Below are positions 7,320-13,934 of a stretch of 14,503 bases of DNA, piece after piece (position 1 is the first letter of the stretch; each line of letters starts with the position of its first letter). The translations under genes were made by a program, and so were the position numbers. The notes beneath the pieces were generated by a model. The model ran no database searches, was not told where the DNA came from, and saw nothing but the letters and a program-made list of their open reading frames with translations. Source of the stretch: Eggerthellaceae bacterium (lineage in GTDB: Bacteria > Actinomycetota > Coriobacteriia > Coriobacteriales > Eggerthellaceae); contig CAAEDC010000130.1 of assembly GCA_900754495.1 (NCBI GenBank), positions 1 through 14,503 of the forward strand. The letters run 5' to 3'.

Positions 7320-7506
7320 GGGAGCCTCCTTGCCGCGCGATGCCGGCGCCCATTCATTGCAATGCGATGCCGACTGCTTCCATAGTGCACACCTTTAGGT
7401 TATAACACTGCCACGAAGCGAGACTTCCCGATTCTTTGACAAAACCATACGGTAAAGGTGAACGGACGGGGATGTCGCCCCGGCGAGCGTCGGACGGAGG
7501 TTCATC
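7320..7506. promoter_or_regulatory. Divergent control region between LysR gene and lipoprotein hydrolase
   Basis: This 187-bp gap should hold promoters for both genes. Close to the LysR start are a direct repeat GCGATGCCG (7337-7345 and 7364-7372) and, between its copies, the palindrome CATTGCAATG (7355-7364). Further on, TATAAC (7401-7406) could be a -10 box read on the plus strand. TTGACA at 7436-7441 matches a -35 consensus, but no -10 follows at the right distance. The hydrolase has GGAGG at 7496-7500. Assignments of promoters are tentative. Confidence 0.45.
7337..7372. repeat. Direct repeat GCGATGCCG flanking palindrome CATTGCAATG
   Basis: Two identical 9-bp copies begin 27 bases apart (7337-7345, 7364-7372). 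The 10-bp palindrome at 7355-7364 touches the second copy. Being within 60 bp of the LysR start, they may form the regulator's own binding region. Chance occurrence is possible in GC-rich DNA. Confidence 0.35.
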
Positions 7507-8445
7507 ATGGGCGGGCTCATGACGCGAAGGTCGTTTCTCGTAGGCGCGGCGGTCGCGGCGATGGCGGGGGTGCTGTCCGCCGCCGGCTGCGCCAGCGGAG
7601 CGGGCGACGGCTCCGGTTCCTCTGGAGCGGAAGGGGACGAGCGAACCTCGGGCGAAGCGGCTGCGGCGGACGAGGCCGCTGCAGCAGATCCCGCTCCCGC
7701 AACTTCTTCTTCGGATCCGTTCTCGACGGGCTCCGAGACGTACCGCGGCTTCACGCTCGACAACGTGCTGCGCGATCCCGAGCTCGGCGACATCCACTTC
7801 AACCTGCACGTGCCGGACGGCTACGACCCCGCAGGCGCGCCAGCGGGGCTGTTCGTTACGCTGCCCGGCTACCAGGGGCTGTACTTCCAGGGCGTGGGGA
7901 CCAACCTGCGCACGGAGGATTTCGGGTTCTTCGCGCAGGATTGGGATCCCGATCTGGTCGTGTGCGCCCCGCAGCTGGAGGACTGGGGCGAGACCTCGGC
8001 GCGCAAGACTGTCGCGCTGGTGGAGTGCCTGACGGGAGTCTACGCGATCGATCCCGAGCGCGTGCTGCTGGAGGGCTACTCCGGCGGCGGGGAGACGCTC
8101 TCGCTGGTGATGGGGATGCGTCCCGAGCTGTTCTGCCGCGCGCTGTTCTGCTCGTCCCAGTGGGACGGCGACCTGAGAGCAGTGGCGGCAGCGCGCGTGC
8201 CGGTGTATCTGGTCGTCGGCGAAGACGACGAGTACTACGGCAGCGGCCCGGCGCGCGAGGCGGCGGACGAGCTGCGGGGGCTCTACCGCGACGCGGGCCT
8301 GCCCCGAAGCGAGATCGACCGCCTCGTGACGCTTGACGTCAAGGACGCCGCCTATTTCGAGGCCGGCGGGGTGACCAACCAGCACGGCGGGGGAGGGGCC
8401 CTGTTCGCGCGCGACGACGCGGTCATGGGCTGGTTGTTCGCGTGA
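7507..8445 (+). CDS. Tat-exported lipoprotein, alpha/beta hydrolase (esterase-like)
   Basis: This 312-aa protein starts with a twin-arginine signal, TRRSFLVGAA at residues 6-15, followed by a lipobox LSAAGC with lipidated Cys28. It should be folded in the cytoplasm, exported by Tat and anchored outside the membrane. A low-complexity Ala/Ser/Glu linker (about 29-75) spaces it from the membrane. The rest is an alpha/beta-hydrolase domain: GYSGGG carries the nucleophile Ser192, Asp240 or Asp241 in VGEDDEYY fits the acid, and His293 in NQHGGG fits the base. It resembles secreted esterases of the polyhydroxybutyrate-depolymerase/LpqC type, but the substrate is unknown. ATG 7507 is preferred over the internal ATG 7519 because GGAGG lies six bases before it. 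It overlaps the following MFS gene by four bases and is divergent from a LysR regulator. Confidence 0.88.
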   Translation: MGGLMTRRSFLVGAAVAAMAGVLSAAGCASGAGDGSGSSGAEGDERTSGEAAAADEAAAADPAPATSSSDPFSTGSETYRGFTLDNVLRDPELGDIHFNLHVPDGYDPAGAPAGLFVTLPGYQGLYFQGVGTNLRTEDFGFFAQDWDPDLVVCAPQLEDWGETSARKTVALVECLTGVYAIDPERVLLEGYSGGGETLSLVMGMRPELFCRALFCSSQWDGDLRAVAAARVPVYLVVGEDDEYYGSGPAREAADELRGLYRDAGLPRSEIDRLVTLDVKDAAYFEAGGVTNQHGGGGALFARDDAVMGWLFA

Positions 8446-9029
8446 CGGCCATGAAGGGGAGCAGCCGCATATTCACGCCGGCGTTTTTCGCCAACGCGTT
8501 CGTCAACTTGATGCTTTACGTGAACTACTATGTGCTGATGGTAGTGATGGCGGGCTACTGTCTGGCTGCGTACGGAACGGACGTCGGCACCGCCGGGTTC
8601 GCCGCCAGCGTCTTCATCGTGGGAGCGCTCGCCGCGCGCTTCGTCGGCGGCGGGGCGGTGGACCGCTTCGGCGACTTCGGGATCATGACGGCGGGTTTCA
8701 CCGCGTTCGCGTTGGGCATGCTGTGCATGGGTCTTGCTCATATCGGGACCGTATTGCTTGCTGCAGCCTGTCTTCTGGGCTTCGCGGTGGGGACGCTCAA
8801 CCCCTGTGGGTTGACGCTTGCCGTGCAACGCGCTCCCGAGGAGCGGCTCACCACGGCGAACTCGACGTTCTCGTGTCTCAACGACGCGACGATCGGCCTC
8901 GCGCCCGTCGCCGTGGGATGGCTGATCCCGCTCGTCGGCTACAACGGGATGTATTTGGCGCTGGTCGCGGTGGTCGTAGCGGCGTTCGCGCTGTACCTAG
9001 CGTTTCGCAGCAAGGGCATGTTGCGCTGA
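8442..9029 (+). CDS. Half-length MFS transporter (195 aa), apparent in-frame internal deletion
   Basis: MFS transporters are usually about 400 aa, and this one has 195 aa with about six hydrophobic segments. The first part (RIFTPAFFANAFVNLML to VDRFG, residues 9-77) matches the N-terminal TM1-2 and motif A of full-length relatives. The part after it (GTLNPCGLTLAVQRAPEERLT, then DATIGLAPVAVGWLIP and VGYNGMYL) matches the family's C-terminal TM9-12. The join falls at the DRFG loop, which exists in both halves of a normal MFS protein, so TM3-8 seem to have been lost in frame. A plain N-terminal half is the alternative reading. The GTG start overlaps the hydrolase stop (GTGA), implying translational coupling; ATG 8451 is another possible start. 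No remnant of the missing part lies downstream. It is probably non-functional as a monomer, though pairing as a dimer is conceivable. Confidence 0.7.
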   Translation: MTAMKGSSRIFTPAFFANAFVNLMLYVNYYVLMVVMAGYCLAAYGTDVGTAGFAASVFIVGALAARFVGGGAVDRFGDFGIMTAGFTAFALGMLCMGLAHIGTVLLAAACLLGFAVGTLNPCGLTLAVQRAPEERLTTANSTFSCLNDATIGLAPVAVGWLIPLVGYNGMYLALVAVVVAAFALYLAFRSKGMLR

Positions 9030-9082
9030 ACGGCCGCGGCCGACGCCGGGGCGCGCAGCGCGTTTCGGGGTGGGGGTTGCCG

Positions 9083-9802
9083 CTACCGCCTGCGATAGAC
9101 CAGATGCAGACCGTCGCCATCAAGGCGCTTCACGCGCTCGAGCTTGAAGGCGTATGTTCCGCCCGCGGCGAACGGCGACTCGTCGAAGACAGTCGCAACG
9201 TCGCGTTCCCCCGAGGCGACTGGCGCCACCACGAGGCTCAGCTCGTCGAGGCATCCCGCCGCGAGAAACGCCGCGTCGGTCACCCCGCCGCCGCACACCA
9301 TCAGCCGTTCGATGCCGAAGAGCCCGCGCAGCTTGCGAAGCGCCTGGGGCACTTCGACGGCATCGCTTCCTGCTGTGACGTAGGAGACGCCCCGTGCGCG
9401 CAGCAGGGCGCGGTACGCTTCAGGCGTAGATTCGGCAAGGACTTCGACGACGTGGGAGTCCGGGCGCCCCGCGCGCCGGTACGTGCCGTCCTGCCAATCG
9501 ATCTCGCCTTTCGGGTCGAGGGAGACATAGTAGGTGCTTTCGCCGTGCGGGGCGACGTAGTCGGATTCCGGTATCGACGCGTTCGCGTAGCCGGACAGGT
9601 CGGGAGCCTTCGATCCTGCGAATCCCTTCGTGGTGACCGAGCCGTAGGCCACCGCATCGGCTTCGATCTCGCCTTGCAGGCGCGCGTAGGCGCCGAGTGC
9701 GGCCGAAGCCGCCGGGTCGAACATATACGGGCCCTCGATCCGCCCGTCGATCGAGCTGAACACATGGCAGACGACGTACGGCCGCTGAGCATTTTCATTC
9801 AT
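9083..9802 (-). CDS. RibD C-terminal domain / dihydrofolate reductase-like oxidoreductase
   Basis: This 239-aa soluble protein has the DHFR-like fold of the RibD C-terminal domain family, NADPH-dependent reductases. The opening PYVVCHVFSSIDGRIEG is the family's first strand and helix. The CGGGVTDAAFLAAGCLDELSL region near residue 170 holds the glycine-rich nucleotide-binding turn followed by the conserved D-E-L strand. It lacks the N-terminal deaminase domain of true RibD, so a direct role in riboflavin synthesis is not implied. Its natural substrate is unknown. AGGGGG lies eight bases before the ATG. It is the last gene of the minus-strand run, 48 bp after the DUF4405-like gene, and is convergent with the short MFS gene 53 bp away. 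Confidence 0.85.
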   Translation of the reverse strand: MNENAQRPYVVCHVFSSIDGRIEGPYMFDPAASAALGAYARLQGEIEADAVAYGSVTTKGFAGSKAPDLSGYANASIPESDYVAPHGESTYYVSLDPKGEIDWQDGTYRRAGRPDSHVVEVLAESTPEAYRALLRARGVSYVTAGSDAVEVPQALRKLRGLFGIERLMVCGGGVTDAAFLAAGCLDELSLVVAPVASGERDVATVFDESPFAAGGTYAFKLERVKRLDGDGLHLVYRRR

Positions 9803-9850
9803 GGGAGGATCCCCCTATCGGCAATCTCGAGAATTCGTTCTTGCGTCCAT

Positions 9851-10597
9851 TCAACAGGTTTTCTTGCGCTTTCCTCGCACTTTGCCTCTTGCCGCTCCTG
9901 TCGAGCGTCGCCTTCTTTCAAGATGGCAAAACATCGACATGAGAACCCCCGCGAAAGCGGCCGCCGCTGTGATCGAGGCGTAGTCGAAGACCGCAAGCGC
10001 GAACGGCACCATGTCGTCTGCTGCGAAGAACGGCATCGCTCCGGTAAGGTAGCCGATCACGCCCAGCCGGACGAACGCATAAGCCCCGTAGGCAGACCAC
10101 AGCAGCCAGGAGCACGGCACCAAGGTGCGCAGAACGTTCCCGTCGCGGCTTCGCGTTGATCCCCTTGCGACGCTCGCGCCGATATGGAATCCGAACGCGA
10201 GGAGCGCGGCGTGGGACGCCGCGAGATGCGCTTCCTGCGCCCAGGACGAAGTCGAGGCAGGAAGGACGCCTGACAGTGCGACGCCGCTTGCGACAAGAAC
10301 CGCCATACAGGAGAGCGCCGCGAAAACGCCCGCTGCTCGCAGGACGCGGGCTGCCGTCCAGCGGCCCCGCACCAGCGAGCGGAACCACGCGCGGTGCTGC
10401 AGGACGTGGACGAAGGCCGCGACGCCGAGCGCGGCGCCGAGGGCCTCGTGAGCCCCGAGCGGAAGGTAGATGTAGCCCATCTGCAACAGGAACAGCGCCG
10501 CGAGGGCGATGTCGAGCGCGGGGCGCGCCAGGCGCGCTGATCGCATGCGCCCGCCGCGCCCCGCAGGCATCTCGCGCGAAGGGCTAGCGCCGCTCAT
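9851..10597 (-). CDS. DUF4405-like integral membrane protein, possible b-type haem protein
   Basis: This 248-aa protein has about six hydrophobic segments. Its first region, GAHEALGAALGVAAFVHVLQ then HRAWF, has the HE-x12-H-x3-H-x2-W pattern of DUF4405 proteins, which resemble small membrane cytochromes. His50, His64 and His68, and a second group at His124, His129 and His138 (SHAALLAFGFHIG), are candidate haem ligands. Haem binding is a family-based guess. The end is basic, with ERRRRS and KRKK. The start is uncertain: ATG 10597 overlaps the alcohol dehydrogenase stop by 14 bases and would be translationally coupled, while ATG 10570 and 10546 are alternatives. None has a strong ribosome binding site. 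In an operon of reductases it could pass electrons between the quinone pool and a partner, but no partner is evident. Confidence 0.75.
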   Translation of the reverse strand: MSGASPSREMPAGRGGRMRSARLARPALDIALAALFLLQMGYIYLPLGAHEALGAALGVAAFVHVLQHRAWFRSLVRGRWTAARVLRAAGVFAALSCMAVLVASGVALSGVLPASTSSWAQEAHLAASHAALLAFGFHIGASVARGSTRSRDGNVLRTLVPCSWLLWSAYGAYAFVRLGVIGYLTGAMPFFAADDMVPFALAVFDYASITAAAAFAGVLMSMFCHLERRRRSTGAARGKVRGKRKKTC

Positions 10598-11672
10598 CGT
10601 CGTTGTAGACGACCGCTTTGATGAGCGAGCGGTCGCGGTCGAGGAACAGCTGCATGGCGTCGGGGATGGCCGCCATGCCGTGGAAGCGGTGGGTGATGAG
10701 ATTCTCAGGCGCCACGCGGCCGTAGGAGACAAGAGCAGCCATGCGCTCCATGAACAGCCTGCCGCCCCCGCAGCCGACGCCCTTGATGGTCTTGTCGCCG
10801 TAGCCGAACCCCCATACGGCAGGGTCGATGGGAATGTCCCTGCCGCCGAAGAAGGCGGCCAGGTTCACCAGCGTGCCGCCGGACTTCAGCATACCCAAGC
10901 CCGCGCTGATGGAGTCCTCGGTGCCGCCGCAGATCATCACGGCGTCAACCGGCCCGCCGTTTGCCTCGACGATGCCCCTCTCCCAGCCTTCTTCGTGATA
11001 GTCCACGCAGTCGGTCGCACCGTACTTGCGGGCGACGTCGAAGCACACCTGCCGCGAGCCGACCGCGAACACGCGTCCCGCTCCCGACAGCACGCAGGCG
11101 CGCACCGCCATGAGGCCCACCGGCCCCACACCGACGACTGCGACGCTTTGGCCAAAGGAAAGACCCAGCTCCTCGACGCCGCGGAACGCCGTGCACATCA
11201 TGTCGGGCACCATGATCGCCTGGTCCATCGTCACGTCGTCGGGGATGTGCGCCAGGTTCATGTCGGCGTCGCGGATGTAGTAGGTTTCGACGAACGACCC
11301 GCCGCGATCGGGGTAGTCGATGCCGCGGTACATGTTGTCCGAGGTGGCGTTGGGGTTGCCGTCCTGGGTCTCGAGGCTTCGCCAATGCGGCATGATGGCG
11401 CACACGATCACGCGGTCGCCCACCTGAAAATCGTGGACATCGGTGCCCACCGCAACCACTTCGCCGCACATCTCGTGCCCCATCGCCTTGCCTTTCAGGT
11501 AGGGGAGCGACGCCGCCTCGGTCTCCAGCAGATGGGCGTCGCTCGTGCACGGCGACCAGATGAGCGGGCGCACGAACGCGCCCGTCGCGCACGGCTCGTC
11601 GGGAAGCGGGCACGCGTCGGAAATCTCCAGGCGGTTCTTCCCCGCCAGCACCGCTCCGGTCATAGTCTTCAT
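10584..11672 (-). CDS. Zinc-dependent alcohol dehydrogenase, TbADH-like, NADP(H)-type
   Basis: This 362-aa medium-chain dehydrogenase interconverts alcohols and ketones or aldehydes. It resembles the secondary alcohol dehydrogenase of Thermoanaerobacter brockii closely: CTSDAH (Cys42), GHE (His66, Glu67) and VPDMM (Asp157) match its catalytic zinc ligands. As in that enzyme, the four-cysteine structural zinc loop is absent. GVGPVG (181-186) is the Rossmann turn. GSRQVC after the second strand, with Ser-Arg and a later Tyr, matches the residues that hold the NADP phosphate, so NADPH is the likely cofactor. The ATG at 11672 has AAAGGAGATCGTC before it and overlaps the stop of the esterase gene in an ATGA. 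The reading frame stays open far upstream, but that part is out of frame with the esterase gene and is not coding. Substrate is unknown. Confidence 0.93.
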   Translation of the reverse strand: MKTMTGAVLAGKNRLEISDACPLPDEPCATGAFVRPLIWSPCTSDAHLLETEAASLPYLKGKAMGHEMCGEVVAVGTDVHDFQVGDRVIVCAIMPHWRSLETQDGNPNATSDNMYRGIDYPDRGGSFVETYYIRDADMNLAHIPDDVTMDQAIMVPDMMCTAFRGVEELGLSFGQSVAVVGVGPVGLMAVRACVLSGAGRVFAVGSRQVCFDVARKYGATDCVDYHEEGWERGIVEANGGPVDAVMICGGTEDSISAGLGMLKSGGTLVNLAAFFGGRDIPIDPAVWGFGYGDKTIKGVGCGGGRLFMERMAALVSYGRVAPENLITHRFHGMAAIPDAMQLFLDRDRSLIKAVVYNDDERR

Positions 11673-12751
11673 GACGATCTCCTTTCCAGGGCCTCTACGT
11701 TTCGATGCGCCAGCCAGAAGGCCCGCGCGTCGTCGATCCAACCTTCGGCAACCGTGCCGATCCCCAGGCCGAAGCCGTGATGGAGCCCCTCGTACACGTG
11801 GAACTCGGTGGGGACGCCCTGCTGCGACAGCGCCTCGAGCCGCGCGCGCATGGTCCGCCAGTTCGCGATGCCGTCGCGGTCGCCCACGCAGGCGTAGGTG
11901 GGAGGGTCGGCTCCGGTGATCTCGCGATGCCCGGTGTACTGCATGATCACCGCGGCGGGTTGGGGCGCGTCGCCGCCGAACGCGGTAGGCCCGAGCCCGC
12001 CTACGTACGCCGCCATGCGCGCGCCTGCGGATCCACCCCACAGCGAATACCCTTGCGGGTCGACGCCCAGTCCGTCGGCGTGCGCCACGACGAACTCCAC
12101 CGCGCGTGCCAGGTCCTGGCAGGCGAGCTGAGCGTCGGGGCGGTACTGCAGCGCGAACCCGTTCACGCCCGACCGGGCAAGATGGAGCGCGTGGGGGAAC
12201 GAGTCGTGCATTGACGCCACGTAGGCGAATCCGCCGCCTGCGCTCACGATGGCGAAGGGGGCTGGCGAGCCGTGCTCCGTGCCTTCCGCCGGGAAGAAGA
12301 ACAGCCCCGTGTCGCTCAACGACGGGTCCGCGCTCCGTTCGTCTTCCGTGTAGATGTCGAAGAATACCTGCCCGCCCCCCGCGCGCCGTCCGAGCAGGTA
12401 GTTCACCACGTCCACCGTCGTCTCCGTATGGATGCAGGAGTACCAGGGCAGGCATTCGGGAAGGTCGGCGAGCGTCATGTCCGCGGTGGGAGGGCGAAGC
12501 GAGATGGGGAAGAGCAGCCGCCCGAACCCTTCGAACAGCGGGTGGTCGATCACGTCGAAGATGGGCGTCTCGCCGTCGACCTGCGGCGCGGGCTGCGATC
12601 CTCCGGACGGGGGCGCCGCCTGGGCTCCCTCTTCATCCGGGGAAATCGGGGACGAATCTTGCTCGGACGGCTCGCCGGCGCCCGAGCAGCCCGCGAGCGC
12701 GGTTGCCCCGAGCATGCCGAGAGCTGCCAGAAACGATCGTCGCGACATCAT
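11669..12751 (-). CDS. Tat-exported lipoprotein, HSL-like alpha/beta hydrolase (esterase)
   Basis: This 360-aa protein carries a twin-arginine signal (SRRSFLAALG, residues 3-12) and a lipobox ALAGC with Cys22, so it should be a surface lipoprotein. A Ser/Pro/Glu-rich linker of about 40 residues follows. The catalytic domain is of the hormone-sensitive-lipase/Aes type: AGGGF (171-175) stands for the HGGG oxyanion motif, GGSAG gives Ser241, VGDRD gives Asp291 or Asp293, and LHHGFG gives His325. It probably hydrolyses short-chain or acetyl esters. Replacement of the His of HGGG by Ala is a mild departure. The start has tandem ATGs (12751, 12748) and only a weak ribosome binding site, 15 bp after the aldo/keto reductase stop. 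Its end overlaps the alcohol dehydrogenase start by four bases. Confidence 0.9.
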   Translation of the reverse strand: MMSRRSFLAALGMLGATALAGCSGAGEPSEQDSSPISPDEEGAQAAPPSGGSQPAPQVDGETPIFDVIDHPLFEGFGRLLFPISLRPPTADMTLADLPECLPWYSCIHTETTVDVVNYLLGRRAGGGQVFFDIYTEDERSADPSLSDTGLFFFPAEGTEHGSPAPFAIVSAGGGFAYVASMHDSFPHALHLARSGVNGFALQYRPDAQLACQDLARAVEFVVAHADGLGVDPQGYSLWGGSAGARMAAYVGGLGPTAFGGDAPQPAAVIMQYTGHREITGADPPTYACVGDRDGIANWRTMRARLEALSQQGVPTEFHVYEGLHHGFGLGIGTVAEGWIDDARAFWLAHRNVEALERRSS

Positions 12752-12766
12752 CGGTTGCGCCTTGCG

Positions 12767-13759
12767 TTACTTCGCGATTGCGTGGCCGCCGAACACGAGC
12801 AGGTCGAGCGAGTCGAGCAGCGTATCGATGCGCGCCACTTCTTCGGTTGAAAGCACCACGTCCTGCGCTTCGAGATTCTCGCGCAAACGCTCGGGTTTGC
12901 GGCTGCCAGGAATGGGGATGATCCGCGGGCTCTTGCAGAGCATCCACGCGAGGGACACCTGGGCGGGCATCGCCTTATGGTCGGCGGCGATCTTTGCAAC
13001 CAGTTCGGCAAGCGGCTGGGCACGCCGCTCTCCCTCGTCGGTGTACTGGGGCATGCCCGCGCGGTAGTCTTGGGCTCCTTCGAAGGCGGTTCCCGGGCCG
13101 TACGCACCGGTCAGAAACCCGTTCGCGAGCGGGCTGAACGCGACGAGCGCCACGTCCAGCTCCTCGAGGACGGGGAACAGCGACTCATGCCAGCGCGCCA
13201 TCATCGAGTAGCGGTTCTGCACCGCCGCCACCGGACAGACGGCATCGGCGCGGCGCAGGTAGTCCTCCGTCGCCTCCGAGATGCCCCAGGCGCGGACCTT
13301 CCCCTCCTTGATCAGGTCCGCCATGACGCCCGCAACCACCTCCGGCTCGACTTCGGGGTCGATGCGATGCTGATAGTACAGATCCACGTGGTCGGTTCGA
13401 AGGCGTCGCAGGCTCCCCTCGAGCGCGGCCCGGATGGTCTCGGGGCGCGAGTCCACCGATAGCGTGGTGTCGGGGTTGTGCCGCACACCGAACTTCGTGG
13501 CGATGGCCACCTCGTCGCGCACTGGCTCCAGCGCCGCGCCCACGACGTCCTCGTTGCGTGCGATCGTGCCGTCGGGCCGCGTTCCCACATAGCACTCCGC
13601 CGTGTCGAAGAACGTGTACCCCATCTCGTACGCGGCGCGGATCACGCGGATAGCCTCGTCGTCGGGCAGCGGATCGCCGCTTGCGTGGGTGAGCCCCATG
13701 CATCCCATGCCGATAGCGGAAACCTCGATGCCGCTTTTGCCCAAAACCCTCGTGCTCAT
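12767..13759 (-). CDS. Aldo/keto reductase
   Basis: This 330-aa protein is a TIM-barrel NADPH-dependent carbonyl reductase. The catalytic tetrad is visible: Asp52 (FFDTAECY), Tyr57, Lys89 (IATKFG) and His131 (YYQHRIDP). The C-terminal IIPIPGSRKPERLRENL holds the usual cofactor phosphate-binding Ser-Arg. The family and length are those of YghZ/AKR11-13-like bacterial enzymes, and substrates are usually broad. ATG 13759 follows GAAGGGGAAC. It stands 16 bp after the SDR remnant and 15 bp before the esterase gene, within the same apparent operon. Being next to an SDR remnant and an alcohol dehydrogenase suggests work on a shared carbonyl or alcohol substrate. Confidence 0.93.
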   Translation of the reverse strand: MSTRVLGKSGIEVSAIGMGCMGLTHASGDPLPDDEAIRVIRAAYEMGYTFFDTAECYVGTRPDGTIARNEDVVGAALEPVRDEVAIATKFGVRHNPDTTLSVDSRPETIRAALEGSLRRLRTDHVDLYYQHRIDPEVEPEVVAGVMADLIKEGKVRAWGISEATEDYLRRADAVCPVAAVQNRYSMMARWHESLFPVLEELDVALVAFSPLANGFLTGAYGPGTAFEGAQDYRAGMPQYTDEGERRAQPLAELVAKIAADHKAMPAQVSLAWMLCKSPRIIPIPGSRKPERLRENLEAQDVVLSTEEVARIDTLLDSLDLLVFGGHAIAK

Positions 13760-13775
13760 ATGCCGTTCCCCTTCG

Positions 13776-13910
13776 TCATGCCTGTTCGTAATCGGATTCG
13801 ATGCTCACGCGCTCCCAAGCGTCCAGCTCGGCGAGGCGTCCTTTGAGCGCGGCGCGGGCGATTCCCCGTCCCAACCCCGTCGAGCAACCGGTCACCAGCC
13901 ATGTTGCCAT
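13776..13910 (-). pseudogene. Short-chain dehydrogenase remnant, middle deleted in frame
   Basis: A 44-codon ORF starts at ATG 13910 behind AAGGAGCG and ends in TGA at 13776. Its first half, MATWLVTGCSTGLGRGIARA, is a classic SDR N-terminus with the TGxxxGxG cofactor motif. Its second half, LAELDAWERVSIESDYEQA, resembles the C-terminal tail of the same SDR type (a WE-VS-S-D pattern). Normal SDRs have about 250-280 aa, so more than 200 codons, including the Tyr-xxx-Lys active site, are missing. The join is near codon 22-23 and keeps the frame. Start, stop and operon spacing (24 bp after the flavoprotein gene, 16 bp before the aldo/keto reductase) are intact. It cannot be an active dehydrogenase. 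It may still be translated and couple translation of the next gene. Confidence 0.75.
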
Positions 13911-13934
13911 GGTTTCGCTCCTTCTCACGTTCTC

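Noticed and set aside
7436..7441. Perfect TTGACA upstream of the lipoprotein hydrolase
   Set aside because: No -10 element occurs 16-18 bp downstream, so it was not called as a promoter.
9031..9042. 12-bp palindrome CGGCCGCGGCCG between the convergent MFS and RibD-C genes
   Set aside because: No T-tract and no useful loop. It may help stop transcription but cannot be called a terminator from sequence.
8723..10159. 478-codon plus-strand open frame (and similar long ones at 1215-2165, 2390-3334, 3231-4613, 10509-11780)
   Set aside because: Composition is rich in Arg, Gly, Ala, His and Asp with no family motif. They are antisense or shifted shadows of recognised genes, as expected in GC-rich DNA.
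9851..10732. Longer form of the DUF4405-like protein starting at 10732
   Set aside because: The extra N-terminus is low-complexity Ser/Thr/Arg sequence lying inside the alcohol dehydrogenase gene. Starts at 10597 or later fit the membrane domain.
10584..12455. Alcohol dehydrogenase frame open for 623 codons, extending far upstream
   Set aside because: The first 261 codons are an Arg-rich shadow of the esterase gene. The conserved N-terminus and AAAGGAGATCGTC ribosome binding site fix the start at 11672.
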